Assembly (NCBI RefSeq): GCF_023115465.1 | Contig: NZ_CP096034.1 | Coordinates: forward strand, 2,294,001-2,358,000 | Reading direction: 5' to 3' | DNA: 64,000 nt | Origin: Gottfriedia acidiceleris | GTDB lineage: Bacteria > Bacillota > Bacilli > Bacillales > Bacillaceae_G | In this document: in pieces, positions 1-8,892 of the stretch | How positions within the stretch are numbered: position 1 is the stretch's first letter | Layout of the letters: each line of letters begins with the position of its first letter | Translations under genes and position numbers: made by a program | The notes under the pieces: model-generated | Seen by the model: only the letters and a program-made list of their open reading frames with translations | Told to the model about the DNA's origin: nothing | Database searches by the model: none

Positions 1-1
1 A

Positions 2-1378
2 TTGGGTTATCGAATTGAAAAAGATTCAATTGGTGAGATAAAAGTACCCGTAAATAAACTTTGGGGAGCTCAAACGCAGCGAAGTTTTGAGAACTTTAAA
101 ATCGGTACTGAAAAAATGCCTATTCAATTAATTTATGCTTTGGCATTAATTAAAAAGAGTGCAGCAATTACAAATAAAAAACTAGGAAAATTGGATAGCG
201 AAAAAGCAGATGCAATCATTAGTGCTGTAAATGAAATATTAAATGGTAAGCTTGACAATCACTTTCCACTTGTTGTTTGGCAAACAGGAAGTGGTACACA
301 AACAAATATGAATGTTAATGAAGTAATCGCTCACCGTGGGAATGAGTTTTTAGCAGAAAAAGGAAACAATAAAAAAATTCATCCAAATGATGATGTCAAT
401 ATGTCTCAAAGTTCCAATGATACATTTCCAACAGCAATGCATATCTCAAGTGCTCTTGCTGTTAATGAGCAATTGCTCCCTGCATTAATAAATTTAAAAA
501 TGACATTAAACGAAAAGATGAATAAATTTAAACAGATTATAAAAATTGGCCGAACACATTTACAAGATGCAACACCAATAACATTAGGTCAAGAGATAAG
601 TGGTTGGCATCGTATGCTTGAAAAAAATGAAGAAATGATCGTACAAAGTATGAAGTTTATTGCTGAATTAGCTATTGGTGGGACTGCTGTTGGTACTGGA
701 ATCAATGCGCATCCGAGTTTTGGAACGATGATGGCTGAAGAAATTAGTTCGTTAACTGGACTGAATTTTAGTTCTGCTGAAAATAAATTCCAAGCATTAA
801 CAAGTCATGATGAAATCGTTTATACACATGGTGCTTTAAAAGCATTGGCTGCAGATTTAATGAAAATAGCGAATGATGTCCGTTGGATGGCAAGTGGTCC
901 TAGAAGTGGTATAGCTGAAATAACCATACCCACAAACGAACCGGGAAGTTCAATCATGCCAGGAAAAGTAAATCCAACCCAATCTGAAGCACTGACAATG
1001 GTTGTAACACAAATTATGGGAAATGATATGACAATAGGCTTTGCCGCTAGTCAAGGAAATTTTGAACTGAATGTGTTCAAACCAGTCATTATTTACAATT
1101 TTCTGCAGTCAGTTAGACTACTTTCAGACGCAATCAGATCATTTGACGATCACTGTGCAAAAGGCATAGAAGCAAATATAGAAGTGATTGAACAAAATCT
1201 AAATCGATCACTTATGCTCGTAACCGCATTAAATCCTCATATTGGTTATGAAAAAGCAGCATCAATCGCAAAGTTAGCATTTAGCGAAAATTTGACACTT
1301 AAAGAAGCTGCATTAAAAACGGGCTATCTATCGGAAGAAGAATTCGATCGAATTGTTAGACCTGAAAATATGATTTAG
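2..1378 (+). CDS. fumC: Class II fumarate hydratase
   Basis: Catalyses reversible hydration of fumarate to L-malate in the TCA cycle, in the cytoplasm, as a homotetramer. The 458-residue product aligns by eye along its whole length with CitG/FumC. It shows the N-terminal [15 protein letters not shown] block, the [18 protein letters not shown] active-site block, [20 protein letters not shown], and the family signature [11 protein letters not shown] at about residues 315-325. The first codon is TTG at the position of the usual family start, so the protein is complete or nearly so; the promoter and RBS lie outside the window. A strong hairpin terminator follows 27 bases after the stop, so it ends its own transcript. 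Nothing odd was seen. Confidence 0.96.
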   Translation: MGYRIEKDSIGEIKVPVNKLWGAQTQRSFENFKIGTEKMPIQLIYALALIKKSAAITNKKLGKLDSEKADAIISAVNEILNGKLDNHFPLVVWQTGSGTQTNMNVNEVIAHRGNEFLAEKGNNKKIHPNDDVNMSQSSNDTFPTAMHISSALAVNEQLLPALINLKMTLNEKMNKFKQIIKIGRTHLQDATPITLGQEISGWHRMLEKNEEMIVQSMKFIAELAIGGTAVGTGINAHPSFGTMMAEEISSLTGLNFSSAENKFQALTSHDEIVYTHGALKALAADLMKIANDVRWMASGPRSGIAEITIPTNEPGSSIMPGKVNPTQSEALTMVVTQIMGNDMTIGFAASQGNFELNVFKPVIIYNFLQSVRLLSDAIRSFDDHCAKGIEANIEVIEQNLNRSLMLVTALNPHIGYEKAASIAKLAFSENLTLKEAALKTGYLSEEEFDRIVRPENMI

Positions 1379-1404
1379 TCAGATTTGAATACTTTAAAGA
1401 ATCA

Positions 1405-1446
1405 AAAAAATCCTGATGGCCACTTTAGAGCCATCAGGATTTTTTT
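1405..1446 (+). terminator. Rho-independent terminator of fumC
   Basis: A perfect 16-bp stem (arms at 1405-1420 and 1430-1445, core TCCTGATGGC/GCCATCAGGA) with a 9-base loop is followed by a T run. It lies just after the fumarase stop codon. Confidence 0.9.
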
Positions 1447-1687
1447 ATCAATACTCACATACCATCGACTAATTTTCTATCAACTTTTCAATTTGTTCAC
1501 CGATTTTAGAAAAAGGGACGGAAAAAGTCAGTTTAATATTCGATTGAAACTGTTGATTAATGGCGGATGCTATAAAATAAGTATATTAATATTAAAAAAA
1601 TTATCATAAATTCACATTAAGTTCACATCAATAGATTATAATCACTTTATCCTTAAATATTATTTAAACAGAAAGAAGGCGGATTAA

Positions 1688-1813
1688 TTGAAGCCCATTA
1701 AAACAATTTCAGCAGAAGAGATGCAAAAATTTGAAGATAAACTAAAAAAACACAATTGGATTTTAATGTTAATAACAGTAATCACTATACCATTTATCGT
1801 AAGTAACTTGTAA
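1688..1813 (+). CDS. Small single-span membrane protein
   Basis: A 41-residue open frame begins at TTG, preceded by GAAAGAAGGCGG at good spacing. The product has a charged amphipathic half (KTISAEEMQKFEDKLKKHN) followed by a hydrophobic C-terminal helix (WILMLITVITIPFIV). It therefore looks like a small tail-anchored membrane peptide. No family is recognised. It stands alone, about 250 bases after the fumC terminator and 70 bases before another hairpin. Coding status rests only on the RBS and the clean soluble/hydrophobic layout. Confidence 0.5.
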   Translation: MKPIKTISAEEMQKFEDKLKKHNWILMLITVITIPFIVSNL

Positions 1814-1880
1814 AAAAAGAGAAGTACTTATACTGTTCTGTTTTCTTTTTTACATATGCCCCCAAAAGAATAGGTCAATA

Positions 1881-1912
1881 AAAAAGCCAAGAATTTTTTC
1901 TTGGCTTTTTTA
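1881..1912. terminator. Bidirectional hairpin terminator
   Basis: Arms at 1881-1892 and 1899-1910 (AAAAAGCCAAGA / TCTTGGCTTTTT) are perfectly complementary with a T tract on the + strand and an A tract upstream. It would end the transcript of the small membrane protein gene. Confidence 0.8.
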
Positions 1913-2101
1913 TTTTTATCACATTTATTTTTTAAACACAAACGCAATGTATACAACTTTGAAACAACCTATGAGTAAAAATAAAACATTTAAAAACCAA
2001 GGGTATGTATCAATTTTATAACGAATCATGAAAGCTTGAAAGAAGCATTAAATGAACAAGTAGGTACTCATATTGTAAATAAAGGCAATAAATACTAGTA
2101 G

Positions 2102-2332
2102 GCTACTAGTTGGGGTCTATGTAAAAGCGTCTCATTCTGGAACTCTCCAATGAATAAGATAAAAGACGCACTGTTTGGAGCTTCAGAGATTGCATTAGAG
2201 CTAGAGAAAGTTGCAATTCATGAACAAGAGCATGGTACTGTTGATATAGTTGAAGTAATGGATATCCACTCTGGTGCAATGAACGTAGTCCAGGGAGAAA
2301 TATTAATGAAAATTGACTTTCGATTTTCATAA
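2102..2332 (+). pseudogene. Remnant of an M20 amidase (hydantoinase/carbamoylase type)
   Basis: The open stretch encodes NSPMNKIKDALFGASEIALE, then EHGTVDIVEVMDIHSGAMNV and VQGEILMKIDFR. This is the pattern of the central part of M20 N-carbamoyl-amino-acid hydrolases and allantoate amidohydrolases (TPMxxRxDAL.GASEI, then GTV, then GAMNVIPGE and D-R). Those enzymes are about 410 residues long; only about 75 residues survive. A stop codon lies at 2099-2101 and the metal-binding N-terminal part is missing. There is no plausible RBS at the internal ATG (2150). It is a decayed fragment and not expected to be functional. Confidence 0.65.
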
Positions 2333-2377
2333 TTACAAGAAGAAAGTAGGAAAGTTCGTTTTAAATCATTAAATCGC

Positions 2378-3088
2378 TCATTCTTGATCAATTGGAGAAG
2401 CAATCTGATCATTATAGGTATCAATATAAATATTTCCATTTGCTGCCAGAACAGCATACACTACTTCCTTCGTTTGTAAATTACGCTTTTTAAGCTCTTC
2501 TTGTACCATTAATTCTGACAGATTATTTTCTTTTAAATTTTTTAAGATAATTTCCCCATCCATAATCAACTCAATAGGTAATTTACTTTCCTGTCTTGTC
2601 GGTATATTTAAATCTTGTTTTGTTACGTTTCGGTATTGAGGTTTTTGTAAAAAAGATACTTTACCATTTGTCTCAACTACTACATAAAGAACTTCTTCTA
2701 TATTAAAAATTCCTTTTTCCCTTAATTGTTGATTTAAATAGTCTAGAGAATAGCGCATTTTTCTCATATTGGCCTCTAATATTTTTCCATCTTCAATTAT
2801 GACAGTTGGATTGCCTGCAAGTAGATTTCTACCTATTCTACTTTTCAAGGAAATAAAACTAACGAGTAAAATAACTAAAACCAAAATTAAAAAAGCTAAT
2901 ACTGCATGGTGAATTTTTATATTTAAATTGAAAGCTAAATTAGCAATAATGCTTCCTATTGAAATAGCCCCAATAAAATCAAAGGTATTCATCTCAGCAA
3001 TGATTTGTTTTCCTAATAGTTTAGCACCGATGAACAAAATCAAAAATGCTAGCATTGTTCTTGTAATAATTTCAAAATGTTCAGGCAT
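2378..3088 (-). CDS. DUF421 (YetF-type) membrane protein
   Basis: This 236-residue protein has three hydrophobic helices in its first ~85 residues (IITRTMLAFLILFIGAKLLG, then FIGAISIGSIIANLAF, then a long AVLAFLILVLVILLVSFISL segment). A cytoplasmic part of the YetF/YdfS/YrbG kind follows, with the GNPTVIIEDGKI and MRYSLDYLNQQLREKGIFNIEEV blocks typical of DUF421. Its role is not established; family members are linked to spore germination or envelope functions in bacilli. The start is supported by AAAGGAG seven bases before ATG. It is transcribed alone, against the flavin operon. Confidence 0.9.
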   Translation of the reverse strand: MPEHFEIITRTMLAFLILFIGAKLLGKQIIAEMNTFDFIGAISIGSIIANLAFNLNIKIHHAVLAFLILVLVILLVSFISLKSRIGRNLLAGNPTVIIEDGKILEANMRKMRYSLDYLNQQLREKGIFNIEEVLYVVVETNGKVSFLQKPQYRNVTKQDLNIPTRQESKLPIELIMDGEIILKNLKENNLSELMVQEELKKRNLQTKEVVYAVLAANGNIYIDTYNDQIASPIDQE

Positions 3089-3599
3089 GGGCAGTTTCTC
3101 CTTTTACCATTAACCTTAATCTATTTTTAGTTATTATTATCAATAAAGTATTTATGTAATCTCATGATTAAAGAAGTTTAAATTGATAAACAAATTTGAA
3201 TTGTGTAGAAAATTAGTTTGTGCTATTTAATAGTTAAATATAATCAAGCTAATATGCTACTTATTTCAATAAATAGTATTTTTTTAGATCTTAGAATCTT
3301 ATATTTCAATTACTGCTATTTAATAAAAAAGCACATAATTTTCATTAAGTTTTCACTTTTATGGTGTAATTTTTAATAGAAACAAAAATAAATGAGTACT
3401 TTTTATAAAAAAAGCAATTTTGAATAAAAAGGAAAGAGTAATCTAAATTTTTTTGAACGTTAATTCAGCTTTTAAAAATGAAACCATCTGAAAAAAATGT
3501 ATTTATAAATATTCTAGAAATAATATGCTAAGCAATTAAAAGAATTTTAAGATTTACTCATTATAATACAAGATGGTAATAAGAATTGGAGGTATTTAA
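3089..3599. other. AT-rich divergent intergenic region
   Basis: About 510 bases separate the divergent DUF421 and FMN-binding protein genes. No open frame is convincing. A TATAAT element at 3562-3567 is a plausible -10 for the flavin operon, and GGAGG at 3588-3592 is its ribosome binding site. No clear -35 or palindromic operator was found. Confidence 0.4.
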
Positions 3600-4037
3600 A
3601 TGGGTAAAATGAGTAAAAAATGGGTCACTATCTGTTCAACTGCAATTGGAGCGATTTATGCTGCAGGCTATTTTACAACTGATATTCAAGATTCGAATGT
3701 AGCGTCGCCAAAAACTGAACAGGTTAATGTTCCTTTAAATAAAAATAAAAATAAAATTGTAAAAAAAAGGTTTTATAAAAATGGAATTTTTTATGGTATG
3801 GGTTCTAATCGACGTGGAACGATTCAAATCGCCTTAAAAATAGATGAAGATAAAATTATAGATGTAGAGATAAGTAATTATGGTATGCATTATTCTGAGA
3901 ATGACATAGTAAAATTACCAAATGAAGTAGTAAATGTTCAAAGTTCACAAGTTCGGAATGTGTCAGGAGCGACATATAGTACACAGGCCTTTAAAGATGC
4001 TGTTCAAGATGCTCTCTTAAAGGCAAGGAACATATAA
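3600..4037 (+). CDS. FMN-binding domain protein (covalent flavin carrier)
   Basis: This 145-residue protein has an N-terminal membrane anchor or signal (WVTICSTAIGAIYAAGYF), a short polar linker and one FMN-binding (NqrC/RnfG C-domain type) module. It carries the flavinylation motif SGATYST at residues 122-128; Thr125 is the expected attachment site for FMN through a phosphoester bond. The domain would face outside the cytoplasm. The stop overlaps the next start by one base (TAATG), and the next gene is the ApbE enzyme that attaches FMN to such motifs. The two are therefore very likely enzyme and substrate. It probably shuttles electrons from the RnfD-like membrane protein. RBS is GGAGG. Confidence 0.88.
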   Translation: MGKMSKKWVTICSTAIGAIYAAGYFTTDIQDSNVASPKTEQVNVPLNKNKNKIVKKRFYKNGIFYGMGSNRRGTIQIALKIDEDKIIDVEISNYGMHYSENDIVKLPNEVVNVQSSQVRNVSGATYSTQAFKDAVQDALLKARNI

Positions 4038-4942
4038 TGAAGAAAATCATAAGAAAAACGAAATTATTCATGGATACGGTTGTTGATATTAAAGTAGTCA
4101 CATCAAAATCGTTAGATGAAACGGAAATTTCAATTAATCGTGCATTTAATTTTTTTCGAGAAGTTGAAAGAGCATGTAGCCGATTTAGTTTGGAAAGTGA
4201 ATTAATGAAAGTGTGTAAACAAATTAATACTCCAGTAGCTGTTAGTCCATTATTATTTGAACCCTTAAAATTCGCGTTAGAGGTGGCTAAATGGACAAAT
4301 GGAATATTTGATCCTACGGTTGGTCAAATATTGGAAAATGCTGGTTTCAATCAACACTATTTAACAGAAGATTTCATACAAAATAATACATCTGATAAAG
4401 TTTCTTACTCTGATATTTTCTTAAATGAAGAAGATAAAACTGTACGATTAAAAAAGCCATTAGTGATTGATTTAGGTGCTGTTGCCAAAGGGTTTGCCAT
4501 TGATCTTGCTGTAAATGAATTGAGACAATTTGATGGATTCATTGTTAATGCTGGCGGGGATCTTTTTGCAGGAGGATTAGATGAATTAGGGGAAAACTGG
4601 AAAATAGGAATTCAGCACCCACTATATAAGGAAAAAATCATTCACACAATAGAAATATCTAACATGGCGGTTTGTACTTCTGGAAGTTATGAACGTAAAA
4701 GTGATTTAAACCCAGAAGTTCATCATATTATTAATCCAAAAAATAAAAAATCACCAACTGAGTTGATTAGTTGTAGCATCATCGCACCGTATACAATGAT
4801 GGCGGACGCATTTTCAACTACATGTTTTTTAATGGGTAGAAAAAAGGGACTAACTCTATTAGAAGAAGTTGATTTAGGGGGCATTTTAATTTCATCTGAT
4901 TTACAAATTTATCAAAAAGGAGTGGACAATATTGACTATTAA
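4037..4942 (+). CDS. apbE: FAD:protein FMN transferase
   Basis: ApbE transfers FMN from FAD to the Thr/Ser of extracytoplasmic SGAT-type motifs. The 301-residue product has the family blocks: MDTVVDIKV near the N-terminus, TNGIFDPTVG, DLGAVAKGFAID, NAGGDLFAGG and HHIINPKNKKSP. These form the FAD and Mg2+ site. No clear signal peptide is visible; the protein starts MKKIIRKTKLFMDTVVDI, so it may act at the cytoplasmic face or be exported by an unseen route. It is coupled to the FMN-binding protein before it and overlaps the RnfD-like gene after it by 11 bases. The operon context fixes its substrate with good confidence. Confidence 0.93.
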   Translation: MKKIIRKTKLFMDTVVDIKVVTSKSLDETEISINRAFNFFREVERACSRFSLESELMKVCKQINTPVAVSPLLFEPLKFALEVAKWTNGIFDPTVGQILENAGFNQHYLTEDFIQNNTSDKVSYSDIFLNEEDKTVRLKKPLVIDLGAVAKGFAIDLAVNELRQFDGFIVNAGGDLFAGGLDELGENWKIGIQHPLYKEKIIHTIEISNMAVCTSGSYERKSDLNPEVHHIINPKNKKSPTELISCSIIAPYTMMADAFSTTCFLMGRKKGLTLLEEVDLGGILISSDLQIYQKGVDNIDY

Positions 4943-5741
4943 ACAATGGATCAAATCACCAAAAGGTTATGTAATTCTGTCCTTAATGATTTTACTTTTA
5001 ATTGCTACAATTGATTATCAAACAAGTAGAGGCGCAATTAACTGTATGATTGCCGTTTTTGTGGGAACAATTACAGATATATTATGTGCCTTAATTTTAA
5101 AAAGGAAAAATATTAAGCCATACGGAGCGGTTATTACTGGAATTATTGTCGCAATGATTTTAAGTACAACCACTGCATGGTATGTGATTGTTATCACAAC
5201 ATTTGTTTCAATTTTATCAAAATATTTAATTGTCTTTAAAAGGAAACAAATATTTAATCCAGCAGTTTTTGGTCTATTAATGTCTATCATCCTTTTTCAT
5301 ACTGAACAAAGTTGGTGGGGCGCATTTGGAGATCTTCAAGGTTGGACAATTATATTTTTATTAATGATTGGTTATATAGTTGTCAGTCGTGTAAATAAAT
5401 TTCCAATGGTATTTTCATTTTTAGGAACATACTTCATGCTCTTAATACTGACTCAATTTTTTCATATTGGAGATGCATCGGATGCTTTTCGCAGTCCATT
5501 TATAAATGCTTCTCTTTTCTTTGCATTTTTTATGCTCACTGATCCCCCTACATCACCAGCGAAAGACAAACAACAAGTTATTTTCGGTTTTATTTGTGCA
5601 CTAGTAGGAGTAACAATTTATAGTTTATTTGGAGGATTAACCTATTTATTTACTGGCTTGATGGCCGGCAATCTATTTAATTTATTGAAATCAAAGCCTT
5701 CAATTCAAAAAGTTCAAACAAAGGAATCAATCTTTTCATAA
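4932..5741 (+). CDS. RnfD/NqrB-like membrane electron-transfer protein
   Basis: This 269-residue integral membrane protein has about eight to nine hydrophobic helices. It shows the NqrB/RnfD-family C-terminal block FFAFFMLTDPPTSPAKDKQ and an internal FNPAVFG block typical of that family. In Rnf and Nqr complexes this subunit carries flavin and passes electrons across the membrane. No own SGAT flavinylation motif was found, so the separate FMN protein may supply the carrier. The start is TTG with AAGGAG nine bases upstream, inside the end of apbE. No other Rnf/Nqr subunits are present, so this is a minimal flavin relay rather than a full ion-pumping complex. Confidence 0.82.
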   Translation: MTIKQWIKSPKGYVILSLMILLLIATIDYQTSRGAINCMIAVFVGTITDILCALILKRKNIKPYGAVITGIIVAMILSTTTAWYVIVITTFVSILSKYLIVFKRKQIFNPAVFGLLMSIILFHTEQSWWGAFGDLQGWTIIFLLMIGYIVVSRVNKFPMVFSFLGTYFMLLILTQFFHIGDASDAFRSPFINASLFFAFFMLTDPPTSPAKDKQQVIFGFICALVGVTIYSLFGGLTYLFTGLMAGNLFNLLKSKPSIQKVQTKESIFS

Positions 5742-5840
5742 TGTATCACGTATTCTATTTCTGCAGTTGTTACAACGAAGGATGGATTTAAAGTGAAAAC
5801 AGAAAAAGAAAAAATTACTGTAAAACGCTAATTTTTTTAG
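5742..5840 (+). other. Post-operon segment with a possible coding relic
   Basis: One frame before the terminator reads SAVVTTKDGFKVKTEKEKIT then VKR and stop (ends about 5832) with no start codon or RBS. It resembles the tail of a secreted or surface protein and is probably a relic. Confidence is low. Confidence 0.2.
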
Positions 5841-5875
5841 TACAAGCCAGCTTTATAAGCTAGGCTTGTTTTTTT
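5841..5875 (+). terminator. Terminator of the flavin operon
   Basis: ACAAGCCAGCTT pairs with AAGCTAGGCTTGT (one bulge) and is followed by seven T residues. It ends the FMN-binding/apbE/rnfD-like operon. Confidence 0.8.
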
Positions 5876-6099
5876 GTATTAATTTTATACGGGATACGTC
5901 TTCTTATCTAATTCCAATGTATCACTGTCTACACTTGTTTCTTGATCCTATGAAATTATTATTAATTTTAAAATGTTAGCGTTCTGTTACCAATGTGATA
6001 TTGAGTAAGAAAGCATGAAGTAATACCTTTACATAAGTACATAATTTTTTTATAGAGGACTTTCATTTAACTTGATTAATGTGAAAAAGGTGAAATTTA

Positions 6100-6267
6100 A
6101 TGATTTATTTATTACTAGTTGTTGGAACTATATTAGGGTACATTCTGCTAATTCTACCAGCATATGTATATGCAATAATCCTTTTAGTGGGTTCATTGTG
6201 TTCTTTTATTGCAATTTATATTGAATTAACTATTTTAGAGAAAAAAGTAAGAGCTGATCTATTATAA
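6100..6267 (+). CDS. Small two-span membrane protein, duplicate copy A
   Basis: This 55-residue frame begins at ATG behind AAAAAGGTG. The product is almost entirely hydrophobic: MIYLLLVVGTILGYILLILP, then YVYAIILLVGSLCSFIAIYI, ending in a charged tail (ELTILEKKVRADLL). Two membrane helices are likely. A paralogue of 54 residues at 8620-8784 differs at only a few positions, mostly conservatively, which supports true coding. No family is recognised. It sits inside the duplicated segment, upstream of a bidirectional hairpin and convergent with the FHA-regulator relic. Confidence 0.65.
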   Translation: MIYLLLVVGTILGYILLILPAYVYAIILLVGSLCSFIAIYIELTILEKKVRADLL

Positions 6268-6346
6268 ACTACATAAATAATCAAAAATAAGAATATGTTT
6301 TAGTTAATTATTATTATAACTAAAAAGGAAGTACAATTATTTGCAT

Positions 6347-6386
6347 AAAGAGTGTAGAATTCTAAAAAATTCTACACTCTTTTTCA
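6347..6386. terminator. Bidirectional terminator in repeat copy A
   Basis: AAAGAGTGTAGAATT pairs perfectly with AATTCTACACTCTTT around a 6-base loop, followed by TTTTC. The same hairpin is kept in copy B at 8829-8868. Confidence 0.85.
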
Positions 6387-6411
6387 TTAGTTTTTTATTC
6401 TATAATCTATT

Positions 6412-6500
6412 AAATATCCTCAAACATATAACCATATCGAGGGACAGAAACAATCTTTTGACCGTTCCGGCTAAACATTTTTTTTGTTGAAAGTTAGTGG
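6412..6500 (-). pseudogene. Stub of a duplicated FHA-winged-helix regulator
   Basis: The minus strand matches the 3' end of the intact regulator at 8893-9594: the codons for the final VPRYGYMFE region are nearly identical. The match then skips about 90 bases and continues with the Trp-Pro-Glu-Arg codons (TTCCGGCTAAACAT), after which similarity stops. No reading frame survives. It is the leftover of the duplication that also copied the small membrane protein gene. Confidence 0.75.
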
Positions 6501-6688
6501 GGTTTCCAAAGTTAAGAGCGAAATTCTCAAATAGCTGATAGCACGTGGAGTTTACTCGTTCAAAAATTAGATTTGTATTAAATCATAAATTTGATACAAA
6601 ATGTTTATCATTTAGAAACATTTTTTTGCTATGATTTGATAAAGGTCAATATTGACATATACATCATATTGAATTTAGAGGTGAAAAT
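6481..6688. promoter_or_regulatory. nagZ upstream region
   Basis: This AT-rich leader lies between the duplication stub and nagZ. TTGACA occurs at 6652-6657, but no good -10 fits between it and the RBS (TTTAGAGGTG before the ATG), so the true promoter is probably further upstream. No other structure was seen. Confidence 0.3.
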
Positions 6689-8332
6689 ATGAAAAACAAT
6701 ATTAAAAAATTATCAATGATTGCGATTAGTAGTTTCATATTATTATCAGGTTGTTTAGTAGTTAAGGCTCAGAAAAATGTAAGTGTTTCTAAAACTGACC
6801 CGATACTTGTTGAGCTAAATAAACTAACACTGAAAGAAAAAATCGGACAAATGATTATCGCAGGTTTCGATGGAACAACATCAAGTAATGCAGATACTCT
6901 TTTAAAAAATTATAAATTAGGCGGCGTCATACTTTTTGGAACAAATATAAAAAGTCCAAGTCAATTAGTAAATTTAACAAATGACATTAAAACATATAAT
7001 AAAAATAACAAGGTACCTTTGTTTCTCTCTGTCGATCAAGAAGGCGGTAGAGTAAATCGAATGCCTTCAACGGTTATAAATACACCCTCGGCGAGAACGA
7101 TTGGAAATAAAAATAATATGCAATACGCATATAATATAGGTAATATGATTTCAAAAGAACTATCGTCTTTTGGATTCAATACTGATTTTTCACCAGTATT
7201 CGATATACAAAGTAATCCTAAAAATACAGTAATTGGAGATCGTTCTTTTGGAACAAATTCAAGTATCGTTTCAAACATTGGTATTGGAATGATGGATGGA
7301 ATTCATAAAGGAAACACAATTCCTGTAATTAAACATTTCCCAGGGCATGGAGATACGTCAGTAGATTCTCATTTAGATCTTCCTATAGTGAATAAAGATC
7401 TATCAAGTTTAAAAAAGTTTGAGCTAGTTCCATTCAATAATGCAATTAAAAATCATGCGGATATGGTGATGGTAGCTCATATAGTAGTAAAAAAAGTAGA
7501 TTCAAAGTATCCAGCATCTATGTCAAAAGCGGTGATAACTGAACTGTTACGAAAACAATATGGCTATAATGGTGTTGTCATAACTGATGATATGTCAATG
7601 GGAGCTATAGCTAAACACTATAACTTAAGTAACGCAGCAGTAACCTCTATTAATGCAGGTAGTAATATTATTTTAATCGGACATGGAAATGAAAATGTTA
7701 AAACCATATACAATAGCATCTATACAGCCGTAAAAAATCACAAAATATCAGAAGACACAATCAATAAAAGTGTTTATAAGATTCTGGCTTTAAAACAGAA
7801 ATATAAACTTAATAATAATAAAGTTCAACCTGTCAATGTTACAAATTTAAATAAACAAATCAAGAAAGCCGTTACTTATAACAATGAAACTAGTAATAAG
7901 CAGTACTTACTTTTAAAAAATATTTCAACGAAGGGGAATGAAGGGAAAATTATCAATGCAGAATTTAATGTAATGAATTCGAATATTGACCTAGTAAGAG
8001 AAAAATGGGGAAAAGAAGACGGTAGTGTTTATGTGGCCGCTGCTAAAGGAACATATAACACGTACACAAAGAGAAACGTAGTCATTGGATATCAAAAAAG
8101 CCATTTAATATTTGAATTACGTTCTTTTGATCCTCAGTTAAAATCTTTAACGATCAATCATATAAAGAATTATTTTGGTTCACCTAGTTCAGAAGTTACT
8201 ACCTCAAATAATGAAAAAATAATAACGTATTCAATTGGATCTAATAAGCTTAAATTTGTTTTTCCTTTAAAGAATAAAATAATAGTATTGGATCATTATT
8301 CAATTTACAATCCTAATAATGTTGCTAAATAA
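6689..8332 (+). CDS. nagZ: Lipoprotein beta-N-acetylhexosaminidase (GH3) with C-terminal DUF4309
   Basis: NagZ removes N-acetylglucosamine from muropeptides in cell-wall recycling. The 547-residue product begins with a lipoprotein signal and a lipobox (LLSGC, Cys22), so it acts on the outer face of the membrane. The GH3 barrel spans about residues 40-375. It has KHFPGHGDTSVDSHLDLP at 215-232, with the Asp226-His228 acid/base dyad of NagZ enzymes, and VITDDMSMGAI at about 297-307, with Asp300 as likely nucleophile. Instead of the second GH3 domain of B. subtilis NagZ, residues ~400-547 form a DUF4309 (YjgB-like) domain (EGKIINAEFNV, WGKEDGSVYVAAAKGTY, LKFVFP). The gene is flanked by direct duplicate segments. 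Confidence 0.9.
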   Translation: MKNNIKKLSMIAISSFILLSGCLVVKAQKNVSVSKTDPILVELNKLTLKEKIGQMIIAGFDGTTSSNADTLLKNYKLGGVILFGTNIKSPSQLVNLTNDIKTYNKNNKVPLFLSVDQEGGRVNRMPSTVINTPSARTIGNKNNMQYAYNIGNMISKELSSFGFNTDFSPVFDIQSNPKNTVIGDRSFGTNSSIVSNIGIGMMDGIHKGNTIPVIKHFPGHGDTSVDSHLDLPIVNKDLSSLKKFELVPFNNAIKNHADMVMVAHIVVKKVDSKYPASMSKAVITELLRKQYGYNGVVITDDMSMGAIAKHYNLSNAAVTSINAGSNIILIGHGNENVKTIYNSIYTAVKNHKISEDTINKSVYKILALKQKYKLNNNKVQPVNVTNLNKQIKKAVTYNNETSNKQYLLLKNISTKGNEGKIINAEFNVMNSNIDLVREKWGKEDGSVYVAAAKGTYNTYTKRNVVIGYQKSHLIFELRSFDPQLKSLTINHIKNYFGSPSSEVTTSNNEKIITYSIGSNKLKFVFPLKNKIIVLDHYSIYNPNNVAK

Positions 8333-8364
8333 TATGAGTCATTAATATGAAATAACAAACTATT

Positions 8365-8395
8365 AACCTGTTCCTATAATGGAGCTGGTTTTTTA
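8365..8395 (+). terminator. Probable nagZ terminator
   Basis: An imperfect stem AACCTGTTCC/GGAGCTGGTT with loop TATAAT is followed by a T-rich run. It lies 33 bases after the nagZ stop. Confidence 0.6.
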
Positions 8396-8619
8396 TTTTA
8401 CTCGAATTGTTTTGTTTTCACTTCTATTTGATAACTAAAATAAATCATTACTTTATCGAACTATGAGTCTACAAATGTTATTAATTTTAAAATGTTAGTG
8501 TTTTGTTATCAATGTGATATTGAGTAAGAAAGCAAGAAGTAATACCTTTACATAAGTACATAATTTTTTATAGACGATTTTGATTTAATTTGATCAATGT
8601 GAAAAAAGGGTGAATTTAA

Positions 8620-8784
8620 ATGTTTTATTTATTAGTTGTAGGAACTATATTAGGGTACATTCTGTTAATTCTACCTGTATATGTATGCGCAATAATTCTT
8701 TGTGTGGGTTCATTGTGTTCTTTTATTGCTATTTATATTGAATTAACAATTTTAGAGAAAAAAGTAAGAGCTAATTTATTATAA
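8620..8784 (+). CDS. Small two-span membrane protein, duplicate copy B
   Basis: A 54-residue paralogue of the product at 6100-6267, starting MFYLLVVGTILGYILLILPV and ending EKKVRANLL, with ATG behind AAAAAGGGTG. Differences from copy A are few and conservative (Leu/Val, Ala/Val, Asp/Asn) and the frame is kept. This argues that both were selected as proteins. Two membrane helices and a charged cytoplasmic tail are expected. Function is unknown. It converges on the FHA regulator, sharing a bidirectional terminator with it. Confidence 0.65.
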   Translation: MFYLLVVGTILGYILLILPVYVCAIILCVGSLCSFIAIYIELTILEKKVRANLL

Positions 8785-8828
8785 TCTATCTAACTATTTA
8801 AACTATAAAAGAAAAATAATTATATGCT

Positions 8829-8868
8829 AAAAAGAGTGTAGAATTTTAAATATTCTACACTCTTTTTT
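8829..8868. terminator. Bidirectional terminator in repeat copy B
   Basis: AAAAAGAGTGTAGAAT pairs with ATTCTACACTCTTTTTT. It separates the convergent small membrane protein gene and the FHA regulator. Confidence 0.85.
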
Positions 8869-8892
8869 ATTCGTTTTTATATCTTTCATCTA

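Larger units (their letters stand above)
5949..6480. repeat. Segmental duplication, copy A
   Basis: This stretch aligns base by base with 8462-9062. Shared parts are the leader (TTATTAATTTTAAAATGTTA, then ATGTGATATTGAGTAAGAAA and CTTTACATAAGTACATAA), a 54-55 codon membrane protein gene, an AGAGTGTAGAAT hairpin, and the end of the FHA-regulator gene on the minus strand. Copy A lost most of that regulator: the match jumps from GACCG (6475) to a segment matching about 9044, a deletion of about 90 bases, and then ends. The two direct copies flank nagZ. Copy A looks like the degraded one because its regulator gene is only a stub. Confidence 0.85.
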
